DNA from: Argopecten irradians
Lineage: Eukaryota; Mollusca; Bivalvia; Pectinida; Pectinidae
DNA length: 64,000 nt
Reading direction: 5' to 3'
Assembly: GCF_041381155.1 (NCBI RefSeq)
Contig: NC_091134.1
Coordinates: 12,650,008-12,714,007 of the forward strand
The notes beneath the pieces are model-generated. The model was given only the letters and a program-made list of their open reading frames with translations, made no database searches and was not told the DNA's origin. The position numbers and the translations under genes were made by a program. Within the stretch, counting starts at the first letter, position 1; every line of letters begins with the position of its first letter. Of this stretch, positions 39,901 to 50,600 are shown piece after piece.

Positions 39901-42900
39901 TATAACACGATTTTGTCCGTAAGATTTAAGAAAGGAACAAAGAAAACTAAACCAGTTTAACTCGTTCCCTATCAAAAATAGTAAATAATGTTCATAAATG
40001 TGTTTTTCCCATAAAAAAACTTCGGTAAATTTGACCCCCCCCCCCCTGCCAAGGGAAAAACTAAATTCATGAATAGTCTATGATTAAACCATTGTAGAGA
40101 ATATGAAAATTTTCTTCTCTAGACTTACTCGAATGACCGCCAGACCACCGACTCGGCGTCCACAGCCACCGCCATGATGTGTGGACAGAAGACTAACTAC
40201 CATTTGGTAGGACTCAACGACCAAGCCATTGCCGAAAACTGTACCAGTGCACATGGAAATGAGATTCCTTGTGCATTTGATTGGTTCCGTATGGATGGTA
40301 AGGCACTTTTTATACGAATGTTAATTGTTTTGAAGAGGCTAAAATACTTCAAGCAGATATAAAATATTCCATATGAAATGAAAAACAAAACCTATCATTC
40401 ATCAAAAGCTTTTGCTGTCTCCTTTCATAACGATCTCTTCCGGCTTGCGTTTTGGTTTTGCACTTGGCTGCCATTAAAATAACAATAACCGGTTTGACAT
40501 GTTGCCCGTATTTTTACCCCATGATAGTATTAAAGCGACCTTCAACTAAAATTTCCGCATTTTCCTTCGTAATGGTGACCGGAAGACTAAGTCATCCTCG
40601 GGTTCATCTCCTGACGTTTTCATGCAAACAAAAATACAGATCAAAGCTGACAATGAAAGTTAAAAAGCATGCATTTAAAATTAAACAAATATTGTTTTTG
40701 AGATATTCCCCAGTTATGATAGTGTCGTTTCCAAGGAAGTGGCAGCCATTTTTACTTTTGCATTGCTTAGTTACCTTCACTGGCCAATTCCTGTATAAAG
40801 CACGGAACTTGACACACGTGCTTCATTCCAAACATAGCTTGTCTCGGATACACATATCCCGATATTGCAAATAACAATGTCAAACTGAAAATAGACACTG
40901 TACTCACCTGACAAGGTTTCATTGAAATGATACAAGATTGTGTTGTCAGCTAAATCCCAAAATATATCCGAAACGAGCTAATGAAACACCTTAATATACA
41001 CTAGGTTTTACATGTACACTAACATGTGGGTGTCATTGGTAGTTATCGCTTGTTCGGGACAGGTAGTCACGTGCATATGGCCAGTCGAGTACATGTGGAC
41101 GGTTTAAGTTATCGTTAGGATTTCTATGCACTTGTAAGGAAATTTTATTTTGACAAACATATAAATGATAACTTTGAGTTGACGTATTTTGTTGCCAAAC
41201 AAGCCCCATATACCTTTATAGGTAAGTGTTTTGTTTACGTAAAAGTAGGTGATACACATCAGTGGACAACTGCTAAGTGTGTATGTACGTATATAGACTA
41301 AGCCCACGTGTGTCGATTCACGCGCTTTGCATAGGGGTCGGTGAATAAAACAAAATTGGCTGAACTCGATAGGGGGTTGTCTCATAAAAGATTCTTGAAA
41401 TACAAGTGTGCTTATTTTTTTAAAATCTCAATTAGAAACTTGCATTGTCAGCTTTAACTGCATTGTCAGTTTCAATATCCATCACAGGTCGCTCGGTGGG
41501 CATTGTAACCACAGCTAAAATCACACATGCAACGCCCGCTTGTGCGTACGCAAAATCCGCAACACGCAACTGGGAGGGAGACGTCGATATGCCAGCAGGG
41601 ATGACTGGAGGGTGTAAGGACATCGCCCACCAACTTATATACAACAACAGTTACGCTAAGGTGAGTGTACCAACTCGTCCATATTAATATAATAATTCGC
41701 CCACGTCAAAACATCATCGATACTCCAGGGGTTACTATATCTGACGTTAAATCCATCCCAGTAAAAATTGGAGGCAACAGAACAGAACGGGTAATTTAGT
41801 CCTTTTATGTACACCAAAAGAACCGCGTAACGATACGCTGTGGTTGACTGTGTGGCTTTGAAGTTGGGCGTCGCTCTCCTTTTTCCTGGACTGCCGTCAG
41901 TTTTAATATGAGATAATCCAGGGGTGGATATGACATCAGTTATTGTAACGCTTGGAGTATTTTAGATGTCGTCAAAATGACAACTCGCTCATATTCTTAT
42001 TCCAACTCGTCCAATATCACAATATCAATATACCACATTTATCTTGAATTTAACTCGTCCCATTTCAATATACCAATTCGTCCACATCAGTTTGATCGAT
42101 TTCACATAGCAAATGAGTCCATTGCAATATGTAAGCTTGTACATATATAAGGATTGGACGGGATGGTTAAGAAATTTTTTAAGGCGAATTGGTTTATTCA
42201 TATTATTATTTATTTATTTATTTATTTATTTTTTTTTTTTTTTTGGGGGGGGGGGGTATTATTGTTATTTTTTGTGTGCTCATTATGGTATTTCATGGAT
42301 CATATGCAGCATAAAATTTTTACTTATATTATCGTATTCACTTCTTTCGTCTTCACATAATATTTGAATTTATATAAGTATGTCTCTTCTTCTTAGAACA
42401 TGCAGCTGCCATGGCGTTACGCGCATAAGCGTATAAAACGATGCGTCGATTTTGCAGCTTTTTAACTTCATTGTCAAAACGTGGGATTTTTCAGGGTGAT
42501 GCCCTATGACCATCGTTCTTCTTGTACACAGGTAATATTTCTTTACGTGAATTTAACATGAAAATTTCACGTGAAGCTCACGTGAATTTTACGTGATTTT
42601 TTTTCAGATGAATTTCACGTGAAATTCACGTATATTGCCTGTGTATGCACATCACAAAATCATTTTGAAATTTGTTACAGAATTGCAATTGCAAGGTTGA
42701 TCCATTGCGAAAATAATCTTTATTCCAGTTGACATATCCACACTATTGCAAAATCGTGATACAATTTCAAGGCGAGTATGATAGCTGGTCGAGAACGAGA
42801 TTTATACAACTGTGCATTAATTAGCTGTTTACTGGCGATTTACGTTTAAGGTCATACTTGGCGGAGGTAGGCAGTTCTTTCTAGGCAGGAATGATTCGGA

Positions 42901-45900
42901 CCCAGAACGGAACTTGACCAATACACACAAACAGCGACTGGACGGCCTCGATCTGACACAGGTACTTACCTGGTTTCTTATTTCAGTAGATTTCCAGGGC
43001 AACCATAATAAAAACAGACAAATTCTAATTTCTACAAAAACATATTGTTTAAAGCAAATATCAACAATATCACTAACGTACTCGATATGTGCTGTTAAAT
43101 TACGAAAGAACCGCATTTCGCAAGATGGTTTGTACAAGTGCACGCGTCATGAGTAAGTACCGGGTATTCACTTTAGTAAAATCAACAAGGAACACATTCC
43201 GTAATACGTAAACTCGAATTATAGAGACGCTTTCTTCACAAACAATCGTCCATCCAAAGGCATTTTATGTGTATTTTAGTGATATTAACGATTTTAAAAG
43301 AGAAAATTCAAATTGGTATTTTCATTAATGCCCTGTTGATGTCCTCTCTCCTAACAGGTACACTGTTTTGTCCTGTTTTCTTCAGTTTTTCATACATTTA
43401 TTTTCTTAAATTGTCCATAACATCCAATCATTAGCTAAGACCGTTTATATATCTTTTTATTGTTATCAAAAATATAAAAAAAAATTACTACAACTTTATT
43501 TAGTATCCTAATTTGGTAGTGTTGGGAATTCCATTTGTCAGGTTTGGCAGGATGAAAAGGATGGGGACAATATGTCTGCTAAATATGTTTGGAACAAGGC
43601 ACAGTTTGATGCTATTAATCCTGACAACACGGATTATATACTTGGTAAGTAAAAATGCCTTAATTAAACAACTGTAGGAAAGATTGAGCCTGCATTTTGA
43701 GAAATTCTTTGCTATCAACAAAAGGCATTCTTGTGGAACAGATTGCTCGGTTAGGAATTGGTGCAGGTTGAAAGGTTGTCCTTCGAAGTACTTTACAAAG
43801 ACTCGTTAAACAGCAAAGTAATAGTCTTCTGAAACTCGCAGTCCGTAACCCATCCTACGCAGTAGGCCTTCTAAAATTACCAAAACTATCCATAGTATTA
43901 GGTTCGGTTTATGAGGATTTAAAAGCGTCCTTTTAACAGCTACGATTGTAGGATAAAAAATCATCTAGGGCCTAAGTCCCTTGTGTGTGAATGGAATGCT
44001 GTGGTATATTACAGCCATGTCTCCTTTTAATAAAATAAATCTTACCCATTCATAGTGTTATCTCACTGAAACTATAGCCAAATATACCGGACAGCACACC
44101 AAACCCAGTCACATTTTACTGACAATGGACAAACCAGTCGTTCCACTGCCTTTAAGCAAGAGTCGAATCTTCCACTTTTAAAGAATATGGTGTGTCTCGG
44201 CCGAAGAACAGAAACTAGAGTCTTCCTCACAGGGTTGAGCGCTCAACTCAATGCCAAAATTGAGGGGTCGCCAAGGGAGACGTAAGGAAAAACAGAAAAG
44301 ATATTATCTCAAACTTAGTCTTCTTTAACGATCGTGCAAAAGGGACAGCAGGTACAGTGTAATCCTATATGACGTTATGCTAAATCAACTTAACAACCAT
44401 ATTTAACCTCGAAGTCGTTTGCTTTGGGGACAATTAATGGTCATTGATATATCATGCATATCATGCCACTTAAATGTTTGCGTAGGTACTTGTATGCGAA
44501 GGTCCGATTGTCGGTTTAATAGCATGCTTATCATTTACAGGTTTGTTTGAGCCTGATCATATGCAGTTCGAATTGGACAGAGACCATGGCCCTGAAGGTG
44601 AGCCGTCATTAGCGGAAATGACACGAAAAGCCATCCAGGTACTTCAGAAAGATCAGAATGGATTCTTTTTAATGGTGGAAGGTAATATATGAAATATTTC
44701 TTAGGAAAAGCATGTATATCAACTCATTAATATAAATGGTAAATAAACGGAATCAGAACTAGTTCATTCTTCTTCGAAGGTATACATAAAAATTGTTGAT
44801 AAAGCTGTTATTTCATAAATGACAAATGGATTGGTCTTCAATAAAATATCCCCCGACGTTTACTGATAAAATATTCTTGTATCGATAATTTACGACCAAG
44901 ACAAGAAAAAGTGAAGTAAATAATTAATATACGGTTGCTATACAATAGTCGTTCTGACCGGTGCCTACTATCTAAATGATTAAAAAATAACGTAAGTTCC
45001 CATCTTATGTTTACGCCATTACGGTTAATTCCTATAGGAGCACGTATAGACCATGCGCACCATGACAACAACGCTAAGCGTTCCTTACACGAGGTTCTGG
45101 CGTTAGAGGACGCCGTGAAGGTCGCTACAGAACTGACGTCCGAAAGTGACACTCTCCTCCTCGTCACAGCTGACCACTCTCACGTCTTCAACATCGCCGG
45201 CTACCCAAAGCGAGGCAACGACATTTTTGGTAAGGATATTGGTATAAAAATTATGCTGATGTTAGTTTTCAAGAATCTGAAGTATTTGTTTAATTATTTG
45301 AATTGAATAAATTCTCAGAAGAAAATGCAATATTATGTTAGCAGTATAAGCAGAGTTGTATAGTAAACTCTTTTTTTTTTGGATAGACGGGCCAACAGTT
45401 GCCATATTTGTCCAAACATGGGACGTTAGAATTGTATCAGCTATTTATATCACGTGACCCTAATATGTTATTAAATCAGGTTTTCATTTTATTTATTATA
45501 TATTGTTCTCTTTGCAACAGGTGTAGTTGATAACGTCGGTGATTCGGTAGCAGATGATGGTATTCCTTTCACAACTCTTTTGTACGGAAACGGCATAAGT
45601 TACGATTGGGGAAACAGGACCAACGTGTCGGCAGTAGACACAAGTAAGTAAATCTGGTATCATAGGGCACATCATGCACATTGTAGATAGTATCTGGTGG
45701 CAATTACTGTTAGCTTAGAAAACTTAGTGGTGATCTTATAGTAACACTTTTCTCGCTAGAAAGTTTTCGCTAAACCTTACCACATTAACTGCATTTACAG
45801 ACTACTATTTATTAGTTTGGATAGCAATTATTGCGGTCTCGTAAATTTATTTTTGTGTAACTTGTTTAAAACAAATTTAGCTATGAATTTGAATTACACC

Positions 45901-46246
45901 ATTAAATTGTTTACATGTACATCTTATGTTGTGATATTAATGGTTTTTTTCTGTGATTTCAGCTGACAAAGAATATCTCCAAGTTGCAGCAGCCCCACGA
46001 TCTTCAGAAACTCATGCTGGTGAAGATGTCGGCATCTACGCAAGTGGGCCGATGTCACACTTAATACATGGTGTGCATGAGCAGCATTACATAGCGCACG
46101 TGATTTCGTATGCCGCTTGTGTCGGCGAAAATAAACAACGTTGTGAATATCAACCAGAACCAAACGCAGCAAACCCCGTTTACCATTTCATAACGTATTT
46201 GTGTGTCATGTGTGTTTCGCAATATCTAATACGACTATACGTTTGA
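36916..46246 (+). CDS. Tissue-nonspecific-type alkaline phosphatase, copy A, ten exons, complete
   Basis: A metal-dependent phosphomonoesterase of the outer cell surface, releasing phosphate from many substrates; in molluscs such enzymes are linked to biomineralisation and digestion (general knowledge). Exons: 36916-36979, 39573-39799, 40123-40297, 41488-41660, 42851-42961, 43542-43644, 44541-44681, 45038-45229, 45521-45643, 45963-46246. All junctions are GT/AG and keep frame, giving 530 aa, the normal animal length. Seen in order: signal peptide ([15 protein letters not shown]); GDGMG (first metal-binding Asp); [10 protein letters not shown] with the catalytic Ser; HATPA; RNW with the substrate-binding Arg; [22 protein letters not shown] with the Mg-binding Glu; [22 protein letters not shown] with the last zinc-binding His. 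The C-terminus ends in a hydrophobic tail of about 20 residues after NAANP, fitting a GPI-anchor signal. No missing catalytic residue seen. It is convergent with a paralogue on the minus strand. Confidence 0.95.
36980..39572 (+). other. Phosphatase A intron 1
   Basis: 2.6 kb, AT-rich, GT/AG. I found no extra exon or clear repeat in it. Confidence 0.7.
39573..39799 (+). CDS. Alkaline phosphatase A, exon 2 (GDGMG metal site)
   Basis: 227 bp, acceptor TCCAATCGCAG, donor GTAAGA. Encodes [20 protein letters not shown] onward through [20 protein letters not shown] and KFPNVGLSK. 62 of 75 residues match the minus-strand copy. Confidence 0.95.
39950..40070 (+). mobile_element. Fragment of dispersed element in phosphatase A intron 2
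   Basis: Shares AATGTTCATAAATGTGTTTT and TTGACCCCCxCCCC with the element at 28868-29556, in the same orientation. A short internal fragment only; includes a C13 run near 40026-40038. Confidence 0.55.
40123..40297 (+). CDS. Alkaline phosphatase A, exon 3 (catalytic serine)
   Basis: 175 bp, acceptor TTCTCTAG. Encodes [20 protein letters not shown], containing the nucleophilic Ser in DSA, then GQKTNY and [11 protein letters not shown]. Confidence 0.95.
40298..41487 (+). other. Phosphatase A intron 3
   Basis: 1.2 kb. Includes a 140-codon open frame at 40452-40874 with no recognisable domain; I treat it as chance or repeat-derived. Nothing else supported. Confidence 0.6.
41488..41660 (+). CDS. 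Alkaline phosphatase A, exon 4 (substrate arginine)
   Basis: 173 bp, acceptor CCATCACAG, donor GTGAGT. Encodes [20 protein letters not shown] and [10 protein letters not shown], with the HATPA metal-site loop and the Arg of RNW. Confidence 0.95.
42200..42258 (+). repeat. (TTTA)n, poly-T and poly-G tract in intron 4
   Basis: Several TTTA units run into about 17 T and then about 12 G. Simple-sequence DNA in phosphatase A intron 4, likely variable in length. Confidence 0.85.
42527..42643. mobile_element. Short TA-flanked MITE with CACGTGAA repeats
   Basis: A 117-bp element in phosphatase A intron 4. Ends are CACAGGTAATAT and ATATTGCCTGTG (inverted, one mismatch), flanked by TA on both sides. 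Inside, ACGTGAATTT, TTTCACGTGA and AATTCACGT repeat in both orientations, so most of the element can fold. A TA duplication suits Tc1/mariner-like non-autonomous elements, an inference. Confidence 0.65.
42851..42961 (+). CDS. Alkaline phosphatase A, exon 5 (VILGGG)
   Basis: 111 bp, acceptor TACGTTTAAG, donor GTACTT. Encodes [20 protein letters not shown] and [10 protein letters not shown]. Confidence 0.93.
43542..43644 (+). CDS. Alkaline phosphatase A, exon 6
   Basis: 103 bp, acceptor CATTTGTCAG, donor GTAAGT. Encodes [20 protein letters not shown] and NTDYIL; ends in phase 1. Confidence 0.92.
43645..44540 (+). other. Phosphatase A intron 6
   Basis: 0.9 kb; holds the inverted copy of dispersed family B at 44050-44295. 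Nothing else supported. Confidence 0.6.
44050..44295 (-). mobile_element. Dispersed repeat family B, copy 1
   Basis: Read on the minus strand it contains CTTGGCGACC, TTTTGGCATTGAGTTGAGCG, CGGCCGAGACACACC, GGAACGACTGGTTTGTCC, ATTGTCAGTAAAATGTGAC and AGTGAGATAACACTAT in the same order as the copy at 54380-54850. Non-coding. It looks SINE- or MITE-like; the class was not determined. Confidence 0.65.
44541..44681 (+). CDS. Alkaline phosphatase A, exon 7 (GLFEP)
   Basis: 141 bp, acceptor CATTTACAG. Encodes [20 protein letters not shown] through GFFLMVE, ending at the Glu that binds Mg in the family. Confidence 0.95.
45038..45229 (+). CDS. Alkaline phosphatase A, exon 8 (zinc ligands)
   Basis: 192 bp, acceptor CCTATAG, donor GTAAGG. 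Encodes [15 protein letters not shown] and [20 protein letters not shown], which supply zinc-binding Asp and His residues. It reads EGAR where most family members, and the minus copy, read EGGR. Confidence 0.96.
45521..45643 (+). CDS. Alkaline phosphatase A, exon 9
   Basis: 123 bp, acceptor TTTGCAACAG, donor GTAAGT. Encodes [20 protein letters not shown] and [26 protein letters not shown] is a possible N-glycosylation site. Confidence 0.94.
45963..46246 (+). CDS. Alkaline phosphatase A, exon 10 (last His and GPI tail)
   Basis: 284 bp including TGA. Encodes [44 protein letters not shown] and then a hydrophobic tail starting [12 protein letters not shown], typical of a signal replaced by a GPI anchor. 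Confidence 0.95.
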
Positions 46247-46284
46247 CTTTTTCTCTCGATATAGCTATTTGGCAACATTTTTAA

Positions 46285-46618
46285 GGTCTGGTCACATTTG
46301 CGGTCTTGCCTTGGACCGTAGTATACCGAAGTTGTGAACCGTACTGACCCGTAGGAGACCTTAGTAGACCGTAGTAGATTGTACTTCTGACCTTACTTAG
46401 GTTTACCGTGAAAAAAACGGTAGGGAAGGATAGAAATTTTGATCATGCTCAAAATTTGCGACCGTGTTTCGTCCGTAAGAGACCTTGGATATATATACCT
46501 TACTCTACCGTAGTAGGCCGCAGTAAACCCTTCTTTGGCCATACGGTATGCCGTAGTAGACCGTAGTATCTCAGATAACGATAGTTAACCCTAGTTAGAC
46601 CGCAAATGTGACCAGACC
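46285..46618. mobile_element. MITE with perfect 22-bp inverted repeats and TTAA target site
   Basis: Starts GGTCTGGTCACATTTGCGG at 46285 and ends with the exact reverse complement (arms 46285-46306 and 46597-46618). TTAA sits on both sides (46281-46284, 46619-46622). The interior is rich in GACCGTAGTAGACC words in both orientations. TTAA target duplication is characteristic of piggyBac-like and some other DNA transposons. It lies 38 bp after the phosphatase A stop codon, so it is probably inside the 3' UTR. Confidence 0.85.
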
Positions 46619-46622
46619 TTAA

Positions 46623-47768
46623 TGCTAGGTTTACACTATGTTTCCGACGGCCACGGCAGCCCCGTTTCAGACCACCGTGGACAAAACTTGGTGACCGCGA
46701 GACAACGTGAGACAGCGCAGAAGAACGTGAGGGACAAACGTAAGCGGTCGTGAATATCGTGGATGCCGTGCAGATGATGAACGCCACAGGACGTAATAAA
46801 ACGAGATTGACGTAACAAAATGTAACAGTGCGTACGAGGCCGTAACAAAACTTCCAGACGGTCCGTGGTGGAACGGGCAGCAAGCACGTTCCCCGGAATC
46901 TCACGGTGATTTCAAGTTTTGTGATGTTCTGTTGAGTTTTGTCCACGTTTTATCACGGTTGATGCAGATTGGCTACACGTTTTGTGCCGTTTTGTCCAGG
47001 TTTGTCAAGGTTTTGAGGGCAAGCCAAGGTGGAAGATAGCCGTTTTGATGCGTTTTGTCAAGGCACATCACGGCTTGTAGCGGTTGAAAGCCCGACGTGA
47101 TACGGCGTGTTGCGTCTTATTACGGTCTTACGTTGCAAGCAATATATGATGGAGTATCATTGCCAGGCCTGGTACACATTTGCTACTTCATGGAGTTAAT
47201 TTTATTAATGATTAGAAATAGTCATTATCAAACACATTTAAACCATCAAATTATACCAAAGCTATTATTGCAAAAGGCAGATTAAGTGAGAACCATTACG
47301 AAAAAAAATGTTTGTGTAGAAACACTTGGATATAATAATTATAATTTTGTTATCAAAACGTGTTGGAAATGACATTTTTGGCAATAAATATTGTTTCATT
47401 TGCTCAAAAAAGCCCGGCATCAGACTTTCATCCCTAGTAAGCCTTGGCGGACCGTGAGAAACGTATCGGAGCTTGATCAAAACGTCTAAAACGTAGCAGA
47501 CCTCATCAGATCGTAATAGGCCTAGAGAGAATGTAGTGGTATCTTTGATAGACCGTGCCAAAGCCGTAGTGTACCTGTAACCTCCGGGAAGAGCGCTTTC
47601 CCCTATATCCACAGTCCACCACGTAATCCGTAAAAACCTGTGGCAAAACTTCACAAGACCTAGCTGAACTTGAATACAGAGACAAAAAATAGCCAAAATT
47701 CCACGGCACTCCACGTTCCGGGCAAACGGGGCTACCGTGGTCGCCGGGAACAAAGTGTAAACCTAGCA
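46623..47768. mobile_element. 1.15-kb terminal-inverted-repeat element abutting the TTAA MITE
   Basis: Left end TGCTAGGTTTACACTATGTT (46623 on) and right end, read in reverse complement, TGCTAGGTTTACACTTTGTT, continue for about 45 bp with CACGG and AGCCCCGTTT in common. The interior has many CGTAGT and AAACGT words. Open frames of 148 and 162 codons on the minus strand resemble no transposase and run through the arms. It is probably non-autonomous. No clean target duplication seen; AT on each side is possible. Confidence 0.75.
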
Positions 47769-48429
47769 TAGCGACCTCCAGTTTTGTTTTCGAAATTTTT
47801 ATATTGCGCAAGCATCGCACGTGATGAGATACGGTCGTCAAGTGGCACACACAAAGACTAGTTCCTAGTTCTACTTCAAGAATGTTACTCACTTAATTGC
47901 AATGGTTAAATACTGAATTTAAATCTATGGATTTTTTTCTTGCAACTCAATAATTTTATACTCATAGCGAACTGCGTTATCTGATTGTTTCTGGCAAATG
48001 CGTGATAACTTTCAAGCATGTTTTTCTTCCCATCTTTGAATACATTACAATGTATACACTCATCGAGTTATAATACCATAATTAATCTACTACACTATAT
48101 TTACTCAATGTGCATTTCATACTGGGTTAGAGCTAGATCTGCATCAGTTTTTATCATAATATTTCCCCTATTTAGATTAACCTTGATTAAAGTTTTTACA
48201 AATTGTTGATAGCTTTGATATCATGTTTCTGCTACAATTGGCTGGCTAGCTGTGTACTCGGACTTATCATCTATTAGCAGCTAATGTAAATTTAGGAAGC
48301 ATCCGATGCATTTAATGCGTTGGATGTGTGAATGTGTGTGTGTGGGAAGCTGTGGTATTTGGGAGCGCATGTTGTGTCTCCTTGAAATAGTGGAACTCTT
48401 GCTGCACCCACCCTTGCACCACCCCCCCC
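47769..48429. other. Intergenic AT-rich sequence
   Basis: No gene or clear repeat. Contains a CT/TG-rich stretch near 48325-48350 and a C-run near 48423-48433. Confidence 0.5.
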
Positions 48430-48600
48430 CCCTCCACCCCCGGTCAGATGATACTGTTACATGTAACGAGCAAACCAGTCGTTTCTCTCCCTTTATGCTG
48501 ACGTTAAAGAGATGCGAGGAAGAAGTAATGAAAATCCCATATTTAGTCGCCTTTTACGAAGGATGCAGTTGATATTTCAATCCATACCTGCAGGGATCAC
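48430..48600 (-). mobile_element. Dispersed repeat family B, copy 2 (partial)
   Basis: On the minus strand it gives CCTGCAGGTATGGATTG, TTCGTAAAAGGCGACTAAAT, CATAAAGGGAGAGAAACGAC and GGTTTGCTCGTTACATGTAA, parallel to segments of the copy at 54380-54850, but the middle part is missing. Confidence 0.55.
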
Positions 48601-48960
48601 AACAAAATGTGAATTGAATCATTCAGTGACTAGCGGTTTATACAACAAATATTTTTTTATATTATTCAACATTTTTTTCTTCCCATGGCACAAGTAGATG
48701 GCTATATACAATCACGTGTCTGTTTCCTGCAACATTCATATATCTGATAGTGGTATACAATGTTCAAGGAGATAGTTTCTTGCAAAACCTTAATCGATAG
48801 TATTACATCAAATACTTATGTTATTGGGAGATCATATTACTGCAAGTTACTAATGCTTACTTTGTCAGATTAGTGAAAATGCTATCGATGTCGATCATTC
48901 TTTGGCGGGCGCCAAGATCCCTCTGGGATCTCTTGTCATATGATGTACTTATAGAATCTT

Positions 48961-49215
48961 ACATGGGCCTGTCAGGTGGACAGGGGTATCTCAACTCTTG
49001 GGAAAAATTTTGGATGGTCCACCAGAGGCTTGTCGAGGGTTGACGGCCAACATCTTTCACGAGGGTTGAGACAATAGCTACTTCATGTAATGATGACGTC
49101 ACATCATTGTCTAGCGCATGTGAGCTGTCTTTTCTCTACCCCGGTAAAAGACAGAGTTATCTTTTCCTTAGCAACCGTAGCATAACCCTGTCAAGTATGG
49201 GAGAACAAACAGCTG
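48961..49215. mobile_element. Dispersed repeat family C, copy 1
   Basis: Begins ACATGGGCCTGTCAGGTGGA and contains TCGAGGGTTGACGGCCAACA, ATGATGACGTCACATCATTG, TCTAGCGCATGTGAGCTGTC and TTTTCCTTAGCAACC. The same blocks occur at 56870-57285, partly in opposite orientation. Confidence 0.65.
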
Positions 49216-50089
49216 AAACTTATTGAAGATAAGAAATTATGGGTGACTTCAGTATTCAGGAGATTATAATGGTGGGCGACAGAGGGACTTCTCCATAAAA
49301 ATCTTGAACAGAAGATTATTCAAGGGTACACTAACAGACAGAGTCTCAGTTAATTACCCTGGAACTCCTGAAGATTGTAGAGGCCGATTAATACCTTTAT
49401 AGCGGTTGCATTACAAGCTTGGCTGGCACTTTAAGGTGTTGAATTTCTGTACTTAAATATGCATGAAGGTAATTATGAAAACTTATATGATCACATAAGG
49501 CTCAAACTCACTCAAAGCAAAAAACAAAATAAAACAAATATAAAAAAGGGAAAAAAAACCCAAAAACCAACAAACAAAACCACCATAAACAAAATGCAAG
49601 ATGTAATATTAGTCATATTTGCCTATCCCAAATTGGTGAAAAAGATACAGGTGAAAACGGAAATGTTCAAATGACCACAGAAGTTTGTGATAGGCTGATA
49701 AGAATGGCGATATAGTTAAATTGTATGAAGTATATGAATTATATGGAGACTTCTGAGGACAAGCCTGTAGATGGACATACCGACATGTACTTACATTCAG
49801 ATGGCATTCAAATATACAGGATCATCACTATTGAGACTATTAGGCATAGCTTGATGACATATTGTAATACGTTTTATTCCTTTCGCATCAAACAGATAAT
49901 TTGGCTTTATTTACATATGTTGATGGTATTCGTGTACTTGCATAATCTGTCAAAATATGTAGGTAATTTTACCTTAACCTGATTTGCTGTGTTTTCTGAT
50001 ATAATACATGTATATGATTTACTACAATAAGTACGGATGATATATATACATTTACAGTATGTGCCAAATGTTGAATTCTGTATTAGAAC
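49216..50089. other. Intergenic AT-rich sequence
   Basis: A-rich tract near 49515-49590; otherwise nothing recognised. Confidence 0.45.
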
Positions 50090-50600
50090 TTTATGACTAG
50101 TAGCGATTTAAAGGATTTGCCTCTATTTCCCCTAATGGCCCCTTCCCTCCTGCCCCTGGAGAGTCAAAGCCAAAAGTAAAACAAACACGTTTCCTCTCCA
50201 CAAAAGGATGTTCTGGCCAAATTTGTTTACAATCCATGCATAAATCTCTGACTAGTAGCGATTTAAAGGATTAACTTCTATTTTCCCTCTTGAGCCCCGC
50301 CCCTCCTGCTCCCGGGGGGTCAGAGCCAAAATTTATACTAACTCTACTCTCCTTCCCCCAAAGAAGTTTCTCATCGAATTTAGTTACAATCCATGTATAA
50401 CTCTATGACTAGTATCGATTTAAAGGATTTACCTCAATTTCCTCTCTTGGGTTCCGCCCATCTTGCCCCGGGGGTCAGAGCCAAAATTTGTATAAGCTCT
50501 ATTCACTTTCTGGCCAAATTTGGTAACAATCAATGTAGAACTCTATGACTAGTAGCGATTTAAAGGAAATGTTGACGGACGGACGGGCCAGGTGAGCTTA
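50090..50600 (+). repeat. Tandem repeat, unit about 140-158 bp, 3.3 copies
   Basis: Each unit starts TGACTAGTAGCGATTTAAAG (near 50093, 50249, 50406 and 50547) followed by a CCCC-rich block and GTCAGAGCCAAAATTT. The last unit is cut short and followed by GACGGACGGGCCAGGTGAGC, like the end of the GGTCACCTGA family of elements. Non-coding; possibly the internal tandem part of such an element. Confidence 0.75.

Noticed and set aside
40452..40874. 140-codon frame inside phosphatase A intron 3
   Set aside because: It begins at an ATG in mid-intron with no splice partners and would break the well-supported phosphatase frame.
42113..42367. Open frames over the TTTA/poly-T/poly-G tract
   Set aside because: Low-complexity translation of simple sequence in an intron.
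46500..47753. 148- and 162-codon minus-strand frames as a transposase
   Set aside because: They run through terminal inverted repeats and across element borders, and contain no transposase motif I can identify.
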